From Virgibacillus sp. SK37 (GTDB lineage: Bacteria > Bacillota > Bacilli > Bacillales > Amphibacillaceae), in NCBI RefSeq assembly GCF_000725285.1, contig NZ_CP007161.1, positions 3,448,213 through 3,512,212 of the forward strand: DNA of 64,000 bases, written 5' to 3'. Positions 1 through 9,149 of this stretch are shown here, one piece after another. Made by a program: the position numbers and the translations under genes. The stretch's first letter is position 1. The number at the start of each line of letters is the position of its first letter. The notes under the pieces were generated by a model that saw only the letters and a program-made list of their open reading frames with translations, did not search any database and was not told the origin of the DNA.

Positions 1-1261
1 AGCTTAACCCCATCCCAATTGCTATACCCATTTCACCAAATAAACCGGACATTATCTCAGCCAGAGGGTAACGCAATAACCAGAAAGATATAATATTTAA
101 AATTAAGACCTGATACATAGCGCCCGAAGCACGGACAATACCATTTAAAATAAAGTTAATCCCAAGAAAAGGGTAGCACAAAGCAATAATAGTTAAATAC
201 GTGGTACCAAATTCAACTGCAGCCTTATCCTGAATAAACAACTTTATTCCATATTCAGCAAACAATAGAACACACACACCGACAATTAGCATGATACCTG
301 CGTTATACAACACTCCATACTTGGCGATCTTACGGACTCTTTCCCAGTTATTGCTGCCTATATTTTGCCCGGCCATACTACTAACCGCCGTACCCAATGC
401 ATGAGCAGGAAGCATAATTAAACTATCTAATCGCTGCGCAGCACTAAAACCGGCAACTACGTCTCCACCAAAATCAGTTACAGCACTCATTATTGCTGCA
501 ACTCCTGCAGCAATTACAGCCATTTGCATACCAGATGGGATGCCTAGATGGAAAATCAGTTTTATTTCTTCCTTTTTAGGAAATTCAGGTATTTGAAAAG
601 GAGCTAGTTTTTTGCGCAGTACATAGGAGACACCAAATATAAATGCACTTCCCTGAGCAAGAATTGTTGCATATGCAGCACCCTTAACGCCTAAATTAAA
701 CACAGAAATAAACAAAGGATCCAAAACTATATTTAATAAAACAGCAATCATTACAAATCGAAGGGGTGTTTTACTATCACCTAACGCTCGCAGTACAGTA
801 CTGATAAAATTATAACCAAACAAGAAGAGAATCCCAAGAAAATTTAACTGTAAGTAAGCCTTCGCATTAGCCAGCATGGCCTCCGGAGTCCCTACAAGCA
901 TAAGAAGAGGCTCTGCCAGCAGAAAACCGAGCAGGCCTAACATAACAGAAAGAATAGTTAAGAGCACCACAAACGCATTTAAGTAACTTCTTAACCCTTC
1001 TTGGTGTGACTTCCCCTTTTGCTGTGAGAGTATTGTTAGGGCAGCATTATTCATTCCAATAACGAAGGATAATACGGTAAAGATGATCGTACTGGAGACT
1101 GCCACCGCCCCTAACGCGTTTCCCCCAAGCAAATTTCCTATCCATAAACTATCTGCAAACTGATAAGAGGTTTGAAGCAAATTTGTCAGCATAAGTGGAC
1201 CTGAAAAATATATTAACTGTTTTAGTATATTTCCTTGGGTAAAATTATGCTGATTTGCCAT
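1..1261 (-). CDS. MATE family multidrug/Na+ antiporter (3' end cut by window)
   Basis: Reading the minus strand from an ATG at 1261 gives an uninterrupted frame of about 420 residues that leaves the window at base 1. The protein starts MANQHNFTQGNILKQLIYF and is strongly hydrophobic, with repeated membrane segments. It carries MATE-like motifs: SLWIGNLLGGNALGAVAVS near the N-terminus, and GTAVSSMAGQNIGSNNWERV in the second half, which matches the repeated GQNIGA-type motif of the family. MATE proteins are 12-TM cation-coupled drug exporters of about 450 residues, so only the last few dozen residues are missing. The family call is firm; the substrate cannot be inferred. It lies downstream of the TRAP operon in the same direction, but a terminator at 1452-1482 separates them. 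Confidence 0.9.
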   Translation of the reverse strand, partial: MANQHNFTQGNILKQLIYFSGPLMLTNLLQTSYQFADSLWIGNLLGGNALGAVAVSSTIIFTVLSFVIGMNNAALTILSQQKGKSHQEGLRSYLNAFVVLLTILSVMLGLLGFLLAEPLLMLVGTPEAMLANAKAYLQLNFLGILFLFGYNFISTVLRALGDSKTPLRFVMIAVLLNIVLDPLFISVFNLGVKGAAYATILAQGSAFIFGVSYVLRKKLAPFQIPEFPKKEEIKLIFHLGIPSGMQMAVIAAGVAAIMSAVTDFGGDVVAGFSAAQRLDSLIMLPAHALGTAVSSMAGQNIGSNNWERVRKIAKYGVLYNAGIMLIVGVCVLLFAEYGIKLFIQDKAAVEFGTTYLTIIALCYPFLGINFILNGIVRASGAMYQVLILNIISFWLLRYPLAEIMSGLFGEMGIAIGMGLS

Positions 1262-1451
1262 GTTAACAATTCCTTTCTAATAAAATGCTTGAGATCCAAC
1301 TTAATTATTTTTATATTTGACGAAGAAACCGATCCAATGAGCGTATTTCTATAGCGTTATGATAAACATATTTCTCAAAAAAGCTTGCAATTCATATTTA
1401 TAGGTAATTCAAACTACCATCTACTTTACCCTTATCTTCCCTGAACATAAA

Positions 1452-1482
1452 CAAAGGTGACCAGAATCTCTGATCACCTTTG
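1452..1482 (-). terminator. Intrinsic terminator after the TRAP operon
   Basis: A 9-bp perfect stem (1452-1460 with 1474-1482, CAAAGGTGA/TCACCTTTG) extends by two pairs after one mismatch. On the minus strand it is followed by the T-rich stretch TTTGTTTATGTT. It sits just past the permease stop. Confidence 0.6.
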
Positions 1483-1495
1483 CTGTATTCGTGTA

Positions 1496-3493
1496 TTAAG
1501 CTTGTGCTCTTGCTTCTTTTGCTTTGTCTTTTTTATCCCGTTTCCAGATGAACTGGAGTGCAATCATAATAATGAATGCTGCTGCACCAAACAAATCGGT
1601 GTGTCCCTCTGGATAAATTAAGAGTATTCCTGTTATCACTGCAGCAATCCGCTCAATCCAAGGAAGTTTTCGATACCAATAACCAATTAATCCTGCTCCA
1701 ATAGCAATCATACCCGTAATAGCAGTGAGTAAAATTAGCAAGATTTCAAAGAAAGTCGTATCTATCATGAGTAATTGCGGTTGCAACACAAACATATATG
1801 GAATAATAAAGGCTGCAATTGCTAACTTTGATGCATTTACTCCTGTACGTATCGGTTCGCCACCAGAAATACCTGTTGCCGCAAATGCCGCAAGTGCAAC
1901 CGGGGGCGTTATATCCGCTACAATACCAAAATAAAATACAAACATATGACCAGCCAATACAGGAATTGCCACTTCCAATTGATCATTTAATGCAAGTATT
2001 GCAGGTAAAGCAATTGTAGAAGTAATAATATAATTTGCTGTCGTCGGTGAGCCCATACCTAATATAATAGAAGCAATCATTGTCAGGAACAATGTTAATA
2101 GCAACTGAGCTTCTGGTGAACTGGCAATAGACCCTGCAATACTTACAAGACTATTACCCATTTTCAAGCCTAAACCTGTCTTAGTAACTACACCAACGAT
2201 AATCCCTGCGCAAGCTGTAGCTGCTGCTACTCCTAACGCCGTTCTGGCACCTTCTTGAAGGGCTACAATAAACTTTGCCGGAGTTATTCTTGTTTCCTTC
2301 AGGAATAGACTCACTATAACTGTAATTAAAATACCTAGTAATGCTGTTCTTTCAATACTGAATCCCTGAAACAGCAGAAAAACAATAGCAATAATAGGGA
2401 GTAATAAATGAAGCTTCTTTAATACTGTTTTTTTGGCAGGAATCTCTTCTTTAGGTAAGCCGTGCAAACCAAGTCTCTTTGCTTCCAGGTGGGTCATAAT
2501 CCAAATTCCTGAGAAATAAAGCACAGCTGGAATAGTCGCTGCCTTCGCAATTTCCCAGTAGCCTACACCAGCAAATTCAATCATCAGAAATGCAGCCGCA
2601 CCCATAATTGGCGGCATAATTTGGCCACCTGTTGAGGAGGCTGCTTCAACTGCCCCAGCAAAATTAGGCTTGTAACCAAGCTTTTTCATCATTGGGATAG
2701 TATAAGAGCCCGTTGTAACTGTATTCGCTACAGAACTACCAGATATCGTGCCATTTAAAGCACTGGAGAAAATGGCCACTTTTGCAGGTCCACCTGTTCG
2801 CTTACCTGCAATAGCAATTGCAAGGTCATTAAAGTAATTCCCTACACCTGTCTGTACTAAAAAAGCACCAAACAGAAGAAATAAAAAGATATATGTAGAA
2901 GATACCTGTAGTGGCGTACCTAAAATACCTTCTGTTGTAAAGAACATGGAGTTAATCAGCTGTTCGAGACTCAATCCGCGATGTGCCAGCATACCAGGCA
3001 TATTAGGGCCAAATAGTGCGTACACCATAAATAATATCGCAATAATTGTTATAGGAAGCCCTACAGCACGTCTCGTACCCTCGAGCACTAGTAAAATAGC
3101 AATACCACCGACAACCATTTGTGCTTGAGTAATTCCGCCTATCTGTTGAACTAATGTATCATAAAACACCGGCCAATAAGCACAAACGAGAATAGATAAT
3201 AATGCAAGAATATAATCATACCAAGCTACCTTTCGTTTGTTCCCTTTTCTTCTCGCCGGAAATAGTAAGAAAATAAGGGTAAGAGCAAACCCTAAATGGA
3301 CAGTCCGTTGAATATAGGCCGTATATTGGCCAAATGCACCTGTATAAAGCTGAAAAAGGGAAAAAGCCAGCAGCCCGAAAAAGACAATTTTAGCAGCAAT
3401 GCCACCAAGGTTTCGAGTATTGGATTCAGCATCATATTTTTGTAGTAGTTCCTCTTGATGTACTTCTGTTAGCTGATCTTTTGAATCACTCAC
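1496..3493 (-). CDS. TRAP transporter fused permease, TAXI type
   Basis: This 665-residue membrane protein fuses the small DctQ-like and large DctM-like TRAP subunits, as is usual for TAXI systems. An N-terminal block of about four TM segments (residues 35-150) precedes a 12-TM DctM domain. The conserved DctM signature is seen at residues 248-300 (GTISGSSVANTVTTGSYTIP followed by the GGQIMPPIMGAAAF region), and a second GMGSPTTANYI motif lies further on. TRAP permeases import substrates with a Na+ gradient and a periplasmic or tethered binding protein. The start is a GTG with AAAGGAG nine bases upstream, and the gene overlaps the DUF1850 gene by 8 bp, implying coupled translation. The substrate is unknown; TAXI systems often take glutamate or other organic acids. 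Confidence 0.92.
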   Translation of the reverse strand: MSDSKDQLTEVHQEELLQKYDAESNTRNLGGIAAKIVFFGLLAFSLFQLYTGAFGQYTAYIQRTVHLGFALTLIFLLFPARRKGNKRKVAWYDYILALLSILVCAYWPVFYDTLVQQIGGITQAQMVVGGIAILLVLEGTRRAVGLPITIIAILFMVYALFGPNMPGMLAHRGLSLEQLINSMFFTTEGILGTPLQVSSTYIFLFLLFGAFLVQTGVGNYFNDLAIAIAGKRTGGPAKVAIFSSALNGTISGSSVANTVTTGSYTIPMMKKLGYKPNFAGAVEAASSTGGQIMPPIMGAAAFLMIEFAGVGYWEIAKAATIPAVLYFSGIWIMTHLEAKRLGLHGLPKEEIPAKKTVLKKLHLLLPIIAIVFLLFQGFSIERTALLGILITVIVSLFLKETRITPAKFIVALQEGARTALGVAAATACAGIIVGVVTKTGLGLKMGNSLVSIAGSIASSPEAQLLLTLFLTMIASIILGMGSPTTANYIITSTIALPAILALNDQLEVAIPVLAGHMFVFYFGIVADITPPVALAAFAATGISGGEPIRTGVNASKLAIAAFIIPYMFVLQPQLLMIDTTFFEILLILLTAITGMIAIGAGLIGYWYRKLPWIERIAAVITGILLIYPEGHTDLFGAAAFIIMIALQFIWKRDKKDKAKEARAQA

Positions 3494-4019
3494 GGATTCT
3501 CACTCCTTTCAAAAATTGCCAAGTTGATAGATTTTCGACTTTAATTTTAAACCACGCTCCTGGTTTAAAATACTTATTAAAGTACACCATATGTTCATTA
3601 TCCACGCCCCAAACAAGGCGATTCTCAGAAACTGTCTTTCCATTTCTTACATTCATATATGGAAAGATATTATCCAAGTTCTTCACATGGTATTTACCAT
3701 CTTCATATACAAACGTTTCCCCTTCTTGCGCATTAGAGGGCATTCCAATTCCAAAGTGCTCATAAACGATCTCATATTGTTTTATTTCATGATTACCAAG
3801 CACTTGATACTTTTCAACCACGTCTGTCAGATGGATAGAGTGTTTGAAGATGATCTGAAAGGTATCTTTCTCATCAATCGGTAAGAATGCTTCGATGTGG
3901 TTTGTATTTTCTTTATAGAACACCACCGCTGTGCGGAAGGGAACAAATAATAGAAGTACTACAATAATAATGAAAAGAATGGCTACAAAAAGTACTTTTT
4001 TATTTTGATAAAACTTCAT
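3486..4019 (-). CDS. DUF1850 protein of the TAXI-TRAP operon
   Basis: This protein of about 177 residues has one N-terminal membrane anchor (residues 7-27, VLFVAILFIIIVVLLLFVPF) and a soluble extracytoplasmic domain with the pattern IIFKHSIHLTDVVEKYQV, typical of DUF1850 proteins encoded with TAXI-TRAP transporters. I chose ATG 4019 because AGGTG lies six bases upstream; a GTG at 4028 in the same frame falls inside that ribosome binding site. The gene lies between the binding-protein gene and the permease gene. An accessory role in TRAP assembly or ligand handling is inferred from this conserved linkage only. Confidence 0.75.
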   Translation of the reverse strand: MKFYQNKKVLFVAILFIIIVVLLLFVPFRTAVVFYKENTNHIEAFLPIDEKDTFQIIFKHSIHLTDVVEKYQVLGNHEIKQYEIVYEHFGIGMPSNAQEGETFVYEDGKYHVKNLDNIFPYMNVRNGKTVSENRLVWGVDNEHMVYFNKYFKPGAWFKIKVENLSTWQFLKGVRIRE

Positions 4020-4052
4020 TTTATTCACCTAGATTACGTTTGTCTTTCATTT

Positions 4053-4103
4053 AAAAAATGAGTGACCGGCAGCAAACTCCAATAAAGGATTACTAGCCGG
4101 CCA
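4053..4103 (-). terminator. Hairpin between TAXI binding protein and downstream genes
   Basis: GTGGCCGGC (minus strand, 4103-4095) pairs with GCCGGTCAC (4070-4062), and a run of six T follows at 4058-4053. It lies inside the operon just after the binding-protein stop, so it could act as a partial terminator that keeps binding protein in excess over permease. Confidence 0.55.
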
Positions 4104-4125
4104 CGAAACTTATATTTTTTTATCT

Positions 4126-5118
4126 TTACTTAGACACGCCAACTTCATCAAAGTATTTTTTTGCGCCAGGGTGTAAATCAATCCCAATACCATCCAGCCC
4201 AGATTCTTTCGTAATAAACTCCGCTTTAGCATGGGCCATATCACCTGTATTTTCGTAAATTGCTTTGGTAATTTCATACACTGTATCCTCTGAAAGACTG
4301 TCAACAACAGCTAGCATTGCAAGTACAGCAACTGTATTCACATCTTCCTTTAAACCATAGGTACCAGATTTAACAGTATCTGCAGCATAGTATGGATACT
4401 TTTCAACAAGTGCGTCTACTTTATCCTGTTCAATTGGCACAATGCTAACATCTACTGTAGCAGATAGTCCTTCTACTGCACCAGTTGGAGTTCCAGCTGT
4501 AATAAAGGCGGCATCAATGTTGCCATCCTGAATTCCACCAGTGGATTCTCCAAAATCAAGATTTTGTGCTTCAATATCATCCATTGACATATCATGAATT
4601 TCAAGAATTTGTTCTGCATTAACATACGTACCTGAACCAGGTGCACCAACAGATACAGTTTTACCCTTCAGATCTTCAACAGATTTAATTCCAGAATCTG
4701 CTGTTGTAACAATCTGAATAGTCTCAGGGTATAAAGATCCAATCGCTTGAACATTATCTACAGCTTTACCTTCAAAAGAATTTGTTCCTTCAATTGCATT
4801 TGCTACTACGTCTGTCTGTACAAAGGCAAGTTCAGCATCTCCTGCCGCAAGAGCTGCCACGTTATCCGCAGAAGCGTTTGAAGACAGTGCATCTGTTTGG
4901 ATATCAGTTTCATCTGTAATAATTTTGGCCATTTCTCCACCTAGAGGATAATATGTACCACTTGTGCCCCCAGTAAGCATGCTTAGGAATTTCGGCTTAT
5001 CCCCACCATCAGAGGAGCCACCCTCTTCTTTCCCTTCCTCACTATCTCCGCCACCACATGCTGCCAACAGCAATGCAAGCGCTAGCATTAATATAAATGA
5101 AAACGATTTCTTTTTCAT
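4126..5118 (-). CDS. TAXI family TRAP substrate-binding lipoprotein
   Basis: The 330-residue product begins with a lipoprotein signal peptide (MKKKSFSFILMLALALLLAAC; lipobox LAAC with Cys21) and a Gly/Ser/Glu-rich linker. The mature part starts with LSMLTGGTSGTYYPLGGEMAKI, the hallmark of the TAXI (TRAP-associated extracytoplasmic immunogenic) binding-protein family; later motifs (LKGKTVSVGAPGSGT) fit the same fold. It would be tethered to the outer face of the membrane and deliver ligand to the fused permease encoded downstream. The start has GGGGGA seven bases upstream and a good sigma-A promoter at 5156-5185. The ligand is not predictable from sequence alone. Confidence 0.92.
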   Translation of the reverse strand: MKKKSFSFILMLALALLLAACGGGDSEEGKEEGGSSDGGDKPKFLSMLTGGTSGTYYPLGGEMAKIITDETDIQTDALSSNASADNVAALAAGDAELAFVQTDVVANAIEGTNSFEGKAVDNVQAIGSLYPETIQIVTTADSGIKSVEDLKGKTVSVGAPGSGTYVNAEQILEIHDMSMDDIEAQNLDFGESTGGIQDGNIDAAFITAGTPTGAVEGLSATVDVSIVPIEQDKVDALVEKYPYYAADTVKSGTYGLKEDVNTVAVLAMLAVVDSLSEDTVYEITKAIYENTGDMAHAKAEFITKESGLDGIGIDLHPGAKKYFDEVGVSK

Positions 5119-5155
5119 CCATACTCCCCCTTATAATCTTTATTATAGTAAAACT

Positions 5156-5185
5156 ATTTTACCTTTAAAGCTGGTAAGTTGTCAA
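5156..5185 (-). promoter_or_regulatory. Sigma-A promoter of the TAXI-TRAP operon
   Basis: On the minus strand, TTGACA (5185-5180) is followed after 18 bases by TAAAAT (5161-5156). A second TATAAT lies closer to the gene at about 5147-5142 but lacks a good -35. Confidence 0.6.
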
Positions 5186-5327
5186 TATAACTTGGGCTAA
5201 TAGTTAATAATTTAAGAAAAATCTCACTATGAAATAATACTTTTTTACTAATTGTACATAATCTTTATAATAATATGATATTATGAATACAAGCTTTTTT
5301 ATTACTATTTTAAAGGAGTTGTTGTAT

Positions 5328-6947
5328 ATGATGCACGTCCCGTTAACAGTTGGTGCAATGATGGAACATGCGGAAACATTTTTTCCTAAGAAGCAGGTTA
5401 TTTCGCAAACACATGATCAGTTACATCACTTAACTTACAAAGATGTTGGACAGCGAACCAGGCGTCTTATGTCCGTATTGAAAGAACTCGGAGCGAACAA
5501 GGGAGACCGTATAGGGACACTTGCCTGGAATCATCATCGTCATTTGGAGATTTATTTTGCTGCTCCGGGCATTGGTTCGGTCTTACACACCATTAATATC
5601 CGTTTAGCTCCAGAACATATTATTTATATTATAAATCACGCTGAGGATAAAATATTATTTGTAGATGAAGACATCCTCCCATTGATTGAGAAAATTAAAG
5701 ATCACTTAACTACTGTTGAAGCTTACGTTGTCATGACAGATAAAGCTGAACTTCCCGATTCATCCATCCACCCTTTATACTCCTATGAAGAACTCTTACA
5801 AACTGGAGATCCAAGTTATCCATTTAACACTGACATTGATGAAAATGAAATTGCCGGCATGTGCTACACATCCGCCACGACTGGCAAACCTAAAGGAGTA
5901 ACCTACTCACATCGAGGCATCGTGCTGCATAGCTACGCACTTGGCTTAGCTGATTCTGCAGCTATTTCAGAGTCGGATGTTTCCATGCCTGTTGTTCCTC
6001 AATTCCATGTAAATGCTTGGGGTACTCCTTTTGCTTGTACATGGTTTGGTTCAACACAGGTCCTGCCTGGCCCAAGGTTTACCCCCCAGCGACTGGCTGA
6101 ATTCATTGATAAGTTTAAAGTTACCATAACAGCAGGTGTACCTACCATATGGTTAGCTCTATATCGCGAGTTGGAGAAAGGCATTTACGATACGTCAAGT
6201 CTCCGTGCTGTTCTATGTGGTGGCTCAGCAGCTCCACTTGGGTTAATAAAAGCATTTGAAGAAAAACTCAATATCCCGTTCTTTCATGCTTATGGAGCAA
6301 CTGAAACAACCCCATTGGTTACTTTATCTCGATTAAAGAGTTACCAGCAGAATTTATCCAATGAAGAAAAGTTAAAAGAACGTTCCAGACAAGGAATTCT
6401 AGTGCCAGGTCTCCAAATGAAGGTGCTTGGGAATAGTGGTGAAATTTCTTGGGACGACCAAGAAATGGGGGAATTACTAGTCCGTGGTAATTGGATAGCA
6501 AATGAATATTACAAAGATGAACGAAGTGAACAAGCATTTGTTGATGGATGGTTTCATACAGGAGATGTAGTTACGGTTGACGAAGAAGGTACGATAAAAA
6601 TTGTAGATCGGACTAAAGATTTAATTAAAAGTGGAGGGGAGTGGATTTCCTCCGTTGATCTTGAAAACGCTATAATGGCACATGAGGCTGTCTTTGAAGC
6701 AAGTGTCGTTGCAGTTCCTGACGCAGAATGGCAGGAGCGGCCAATTGCCTGTGTTGTTCTTAATGAAGGCTATAAAAAAGATGGAATGAAAGAAGCTATT
6801 ATGAATTATCTGCGCCCACAATTCGCTAAATTTTGGCTGCCGGACAACGTACTATTTTTCGATGAAATTCCTAAGACGTCAGTAGGGAAGTTTTTAAAAC
6901 GGGAATTACGTGAGCAAGTTAAGGAGCAGTTGGGGTTAAAAAATTAA
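5328..6947 (+). CDS. AMP-forming fatty acyl-CoA synthetase
   Basis: This is a 539-residue member of the ANL superfamily (adenylate-forming ligases). The AMP-binding motif YTSATTGKPKG is at about residues 180-190, followed by an aromatic GATE-type A5 motif (FFHAYGATETTP), the HTGDV motif, and the C-terminal hinge GGEWISSVDLEN with a conserved Lys near the end (PKTSVGKFLKREL). Such enzymes activate a carboxylic acid with ATP to an acyl-AMP and then the CoA thioester. The ATG at 5328 is preferred over 5283 because AAAGGAG sits nine bases before it. The sequence resembles medium/long-chain acyl-CoA ligases such as AlkK; chain length is not determined. It is a single-gene unit divergent from the TRAP operon. 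Confidence 0.9.
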   Translation: MMHVPLTVGAMMEHAETFFPKKQVISQTHDQLHHLTYKDVGQRTRRLMSVLKELGANKGDRIGTLAWNHHRHLEIYFAAPGIGSVLHTINIRLAPEHIIYIINHAEDKILFVDEDILPLIEKIKDHLTTVEAYVVMTDKAELPDSSIHPLYSYEELLQTGDPSYPFNTDIDENEIAGMCYTSATTGKPKGVTYSHRGIVLHSYALGLADSAAISESDVSMPVVPQFHVNAWGTPFACTWFGSTQVLPGPRFTPQRLAEFIDKFKVTITAGVPTIWLALYRELEKGIYDTSSLRAVLCGGSAAPLGLIKAFEEKLNIPFFHAYGATETTPLVTLSRLKSYQQNLSNEEKLKERSRQGILVPGLQMKVLGNSGEISWDDQEMGELLVRGNWIANEYYKDERSEQAFVDGWFHTGDVVTVDEEGTIKIVDRTKDLIKSGGEWISSVDLENAIMAHEAVFEASVVAVPDAEWQERPIACVVLNEGYKKDGMKEAIMNYLRPQFAKFWLPDNVLFFDEIPKTSVGKFLKRELREQVKEQLGLKN

Positions 6948-7104
6948 TAGATTGTTGTGTTGAGAACCAAGTAAATATCTGCCTTAGATAAGATTAGTGA
7001 GCTACAGAGATTTTTTCACCACCGACAAAGTTAATCAGCAGTAGCAATTATACTCCCATTATAGATGGGAATAGTTAGTATACAGAATTTAATCTGCTAT
7101 AATC

Positions 7105-7134
7105 AAAAACCCTTGTTCTACAATAGAACAAGGG
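7105..7134 (-). terminator. Terminator of the opp operon
   Basis: A perfect 10-bp stem (CCCTTGTTCT/AGAACAAGGG, 7110-7119 with 7125-7134) with a 5-base loop is followed on the minus strand by TTTTTGATT. T-rich sequence on the plus side may also let it stop the converging acyl-CoA synthetase transcript. Confidence 0.75.
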
Positions 7135-7146
7135 CCTTGTTTATTC

Positions 7147-8079
7147 TTATTTATTTGCTTCTTTTTTATATTGTTCAAATTCCTTAGAAGTACAGCGCAC
7201 CCAATGTCGTGGCCGAACCTCCCTAAATTCCGGCTGCTCACTTGTGTCGTGAACGGTAGGATCATAAGCCACACGTCTGCGTGAACGTTCATAATTTGGA
7301 TCTGGTAAAGGGATAGCAGATAATAATGATTTGGTATATGGATGAATTGGATTATGATACAATTCATCTGCATCTGCCAGCTCTACCATATTACCAAAAT
7401 ACATAACACCAATACGATCACTAATATACTTCACCATGGAAAGATCATGCGCAATAAACAAATAAGTTAATCCGCGCTCTTTCTGAAGCTGTTTAAGCAA
7501 ATTAACTACCTGTGCCTGAATAGATACATCAAGAGCAGATATCGGTTCATCCGCAATAATGAAGTCTGGCTCGACAGCAAGTGCTCTTGCAATACCTATA
7601 CGCTGTCTTTGTCCACCACTAAACTCATGAGGGAAGCGTGTTGCATGCTCTTTATTCAGACCAACAACTTCTAATAATTCCTCTACACGGGCTTTACGTT
7701 CCTTATCATTTTTCGCCAGATTATGAACGTCAATACCTTCAGCTATAATATCCATTACAGTCATACGAGGGTTTAAAGAAGAAGAAGGATCCTGGAAAAT
7801 CATTTGCATCTTACGGTTAAATTTCAGCAATTCATTCTTTGATTTCTTCCCGTGTACATCTTCGCCTTTAAACTTCACTTCACCTTCTGTCGCTTCATAT
7901 AAACGAATGATGGTTCTTCCAGTTGTCGACTTCCCACAACCGGATTCCCCAACTAATCCAAACGTTTCACCTTTGAAGATATCAAAGGTTACTCCGTCTA
8001 CTGCAGTAATTGTTCTATGTCTTCCAGCTTTAAAGTGTTTTTTTAGGTTTTTAACTTCAAGTAACTTTTCTTGTGACAT
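7147..8079 (-). CDS. oppF: Oligopeptide ABC transporter ATPase, OppF-like
   Basis: This 310-residue ABC ATPase has Walker A GESGCGKS at residues 44-51, Q-loop FQDPSSSLNP near 95-104, signature FSGGQRQR at 153-160, and Walker B FIIADEPISALD at 173-184. The C-terminal extension ending in RRHWVRCTSKE-type sequence is typical of OppF/DppF rather than OppD. It would form the cytoplasmic heterodimer with OppD and power peptide uptake. Its ATG overlaps the oppD stop by one base (TAATG), showing translational coupling. It is the last gene of a five-gene operon that ends at the terminator at 7105-7134. Confusion with a dipeptide (Dpp) or nickel system is possible, since specificity rests on the binding protein. 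Confidence 0.92.
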   Translation of the reverse strand: MSQEKLLEVKNLKKHFKAGRHRTITAVDGVTFDIFKGETFGLVGESGCGKSTTGRTIIRLYEATEGEVKFKGEDVHGKKSKNELLKFNRKMQMIFQDPSSSLNPRMTVMDIIAEGIDVHNLAKNDKERKARVEELLEVVGLNKEHATRFPHEFSGGQRQRIGIARALAVEPDFIIADEPISALDVSIQAQVVNLLKQLQKERGLTYLFIAHDLSMVKYISDRIGVMYFGNMVELADADELYHNPIHPYTKSLLSAIPLPDPNYERSRRRVAYDPTVHDTSEQPEFREVRPRHWVRCTSKEFEQYKKEANK

Positions 8080-9131
8080 TATTTCTCACCATCCTTCGAA
8101 CCTGTATTAGAGAAGCCTTGCATTCTGCGTTGCACAGATTCAGGTGGCTCGATTTTTGGAGCATCTTCATGCAATAGCCATGTAGCTGCATAATGTGTAT
8201 CAGATACTTTAAACATTGGCGGCTCCATTACTGTATCAATCTCCAAAGCAAATTCATTCCTTGGTGCAAATGCATCTCCCTTTAGTGGATTTAATAAGTC
8301 TGGCGGGCTGCCTGGAATAGCAAATAATTCTTCTTCATCACTATCCAATGTTGGCATAGAGCCAAGTAAACCCCAAGTATAAGGATGTTTGGCATTATAA
8401 AAGATATCATCTGTTGTGCCAATTTCGACAATTTTACCTGCGTACATAACAGCAACTCGGTCAGCAACGTTTGCTACCACACCTAAATCATGGGTAATGA
8501 AGATAATCGCACTATCTGTTTCCTTTTGAATATCTTTCATCAGTTCTAAAATTTGTGCCTGAATGGTCACATCCAAAGCTGTTGTAGGTTCATCTGCAAT
8601 TAGAATTTTTGGATTACATGCCAGCGCAATTGCTACTACAACACGCTGACGCATCCCACCCGAGAATTGGTGTGGATATTGATTTAATCTAGTTTCAGGA
8701 TGTGGAATTCCTACTAGTTCCAGCAATTCCACAGCCTTTTTTCTAGCATTAGTACGATTCATATTCTGATGCTTAATTAAACCTTCCATGATTTGGTTAC
8801 CAATTTTCATGGTAGGATTTAGGGAAGACATCGGGTCTTGAAAAACCATCGATATATCTTTACCCCTGATTTTTTGCATATCTCTAGTAGATTTTTTTAC
8901 TATATCTTCACCTTCAAAAAGGATTTCTCCTGATTTCACATAGCCATGTGGTTTAGGAAGAAGCTGCATTAGAGCCATGGATGTTACAGACTTACCTGAG
9001 CCTGATTCTCCAACGATTGCTAACGTCTCTCCTTTATTTAAATCAAAGGTTACACCTCGAACAGCTTGTACTTCACCGTTGTAGGTGTTAAATGAAACCT
9101 TCAAATCTTTAACTTCCAATAATTTACTCAT
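8079..9131 (-). CDS. oppD: Oligopeptide ABC transporter ATPase, OppD-like
   Basis: The 350-residue protein has Walker A GESGSGKS at residues 41-48, the Q-loop FQDPMSSLNPT, signature QFSGGMRQR and Walker B ILIADEPTTALD. The C-terminal oligopeptide-transporter domain carries the motif HPYTWGLLGSMP followed by AIPGSPPDLLNP, as in OppD. It pairs with the OppF-like ATPase encoded immediately downstream (1-base overlap) and follows oppC by 18 bases. The start is supported by an AGGTG-type ribosome binding site. It acts at the inner membrane face as an ATP-hydrolysing subunit of the peptide importer. Confidence 0.93.
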   Translation of the reverse strand: MSKLLEVKDLKVSFNTYNGEVQAVRGVTFDLNKGETLAIVGESGSGKSVTSMALMQLLPKPHGYVKSGEILFEGEDIVKKSTRDMQKIRGKDISMVFQDPMSSLNPTMKIGNQIMEGLIKHQNMNRTNARKKAVELLELVGIPHPETRLNQYPHQFSGGMRQRVVVAIALACNPKILIADEPTTALDVTIQAQILELMKDIQKETDSAIIFITHDLGVVANVADRVAVMYAGKIVEIGTTDDIFYNAKHPYTWGLLGSMPTLDSDEEELFAIPGSPPDLLNPLKGDAFAPRNEFALEIDTVMEPPMFKVSDTHYAATWLLHEDAPKIEPPESVQRRMQGFSNTGSKDGEK

Positions 9132-9149
9132 TTAAAAACACCTACCTTA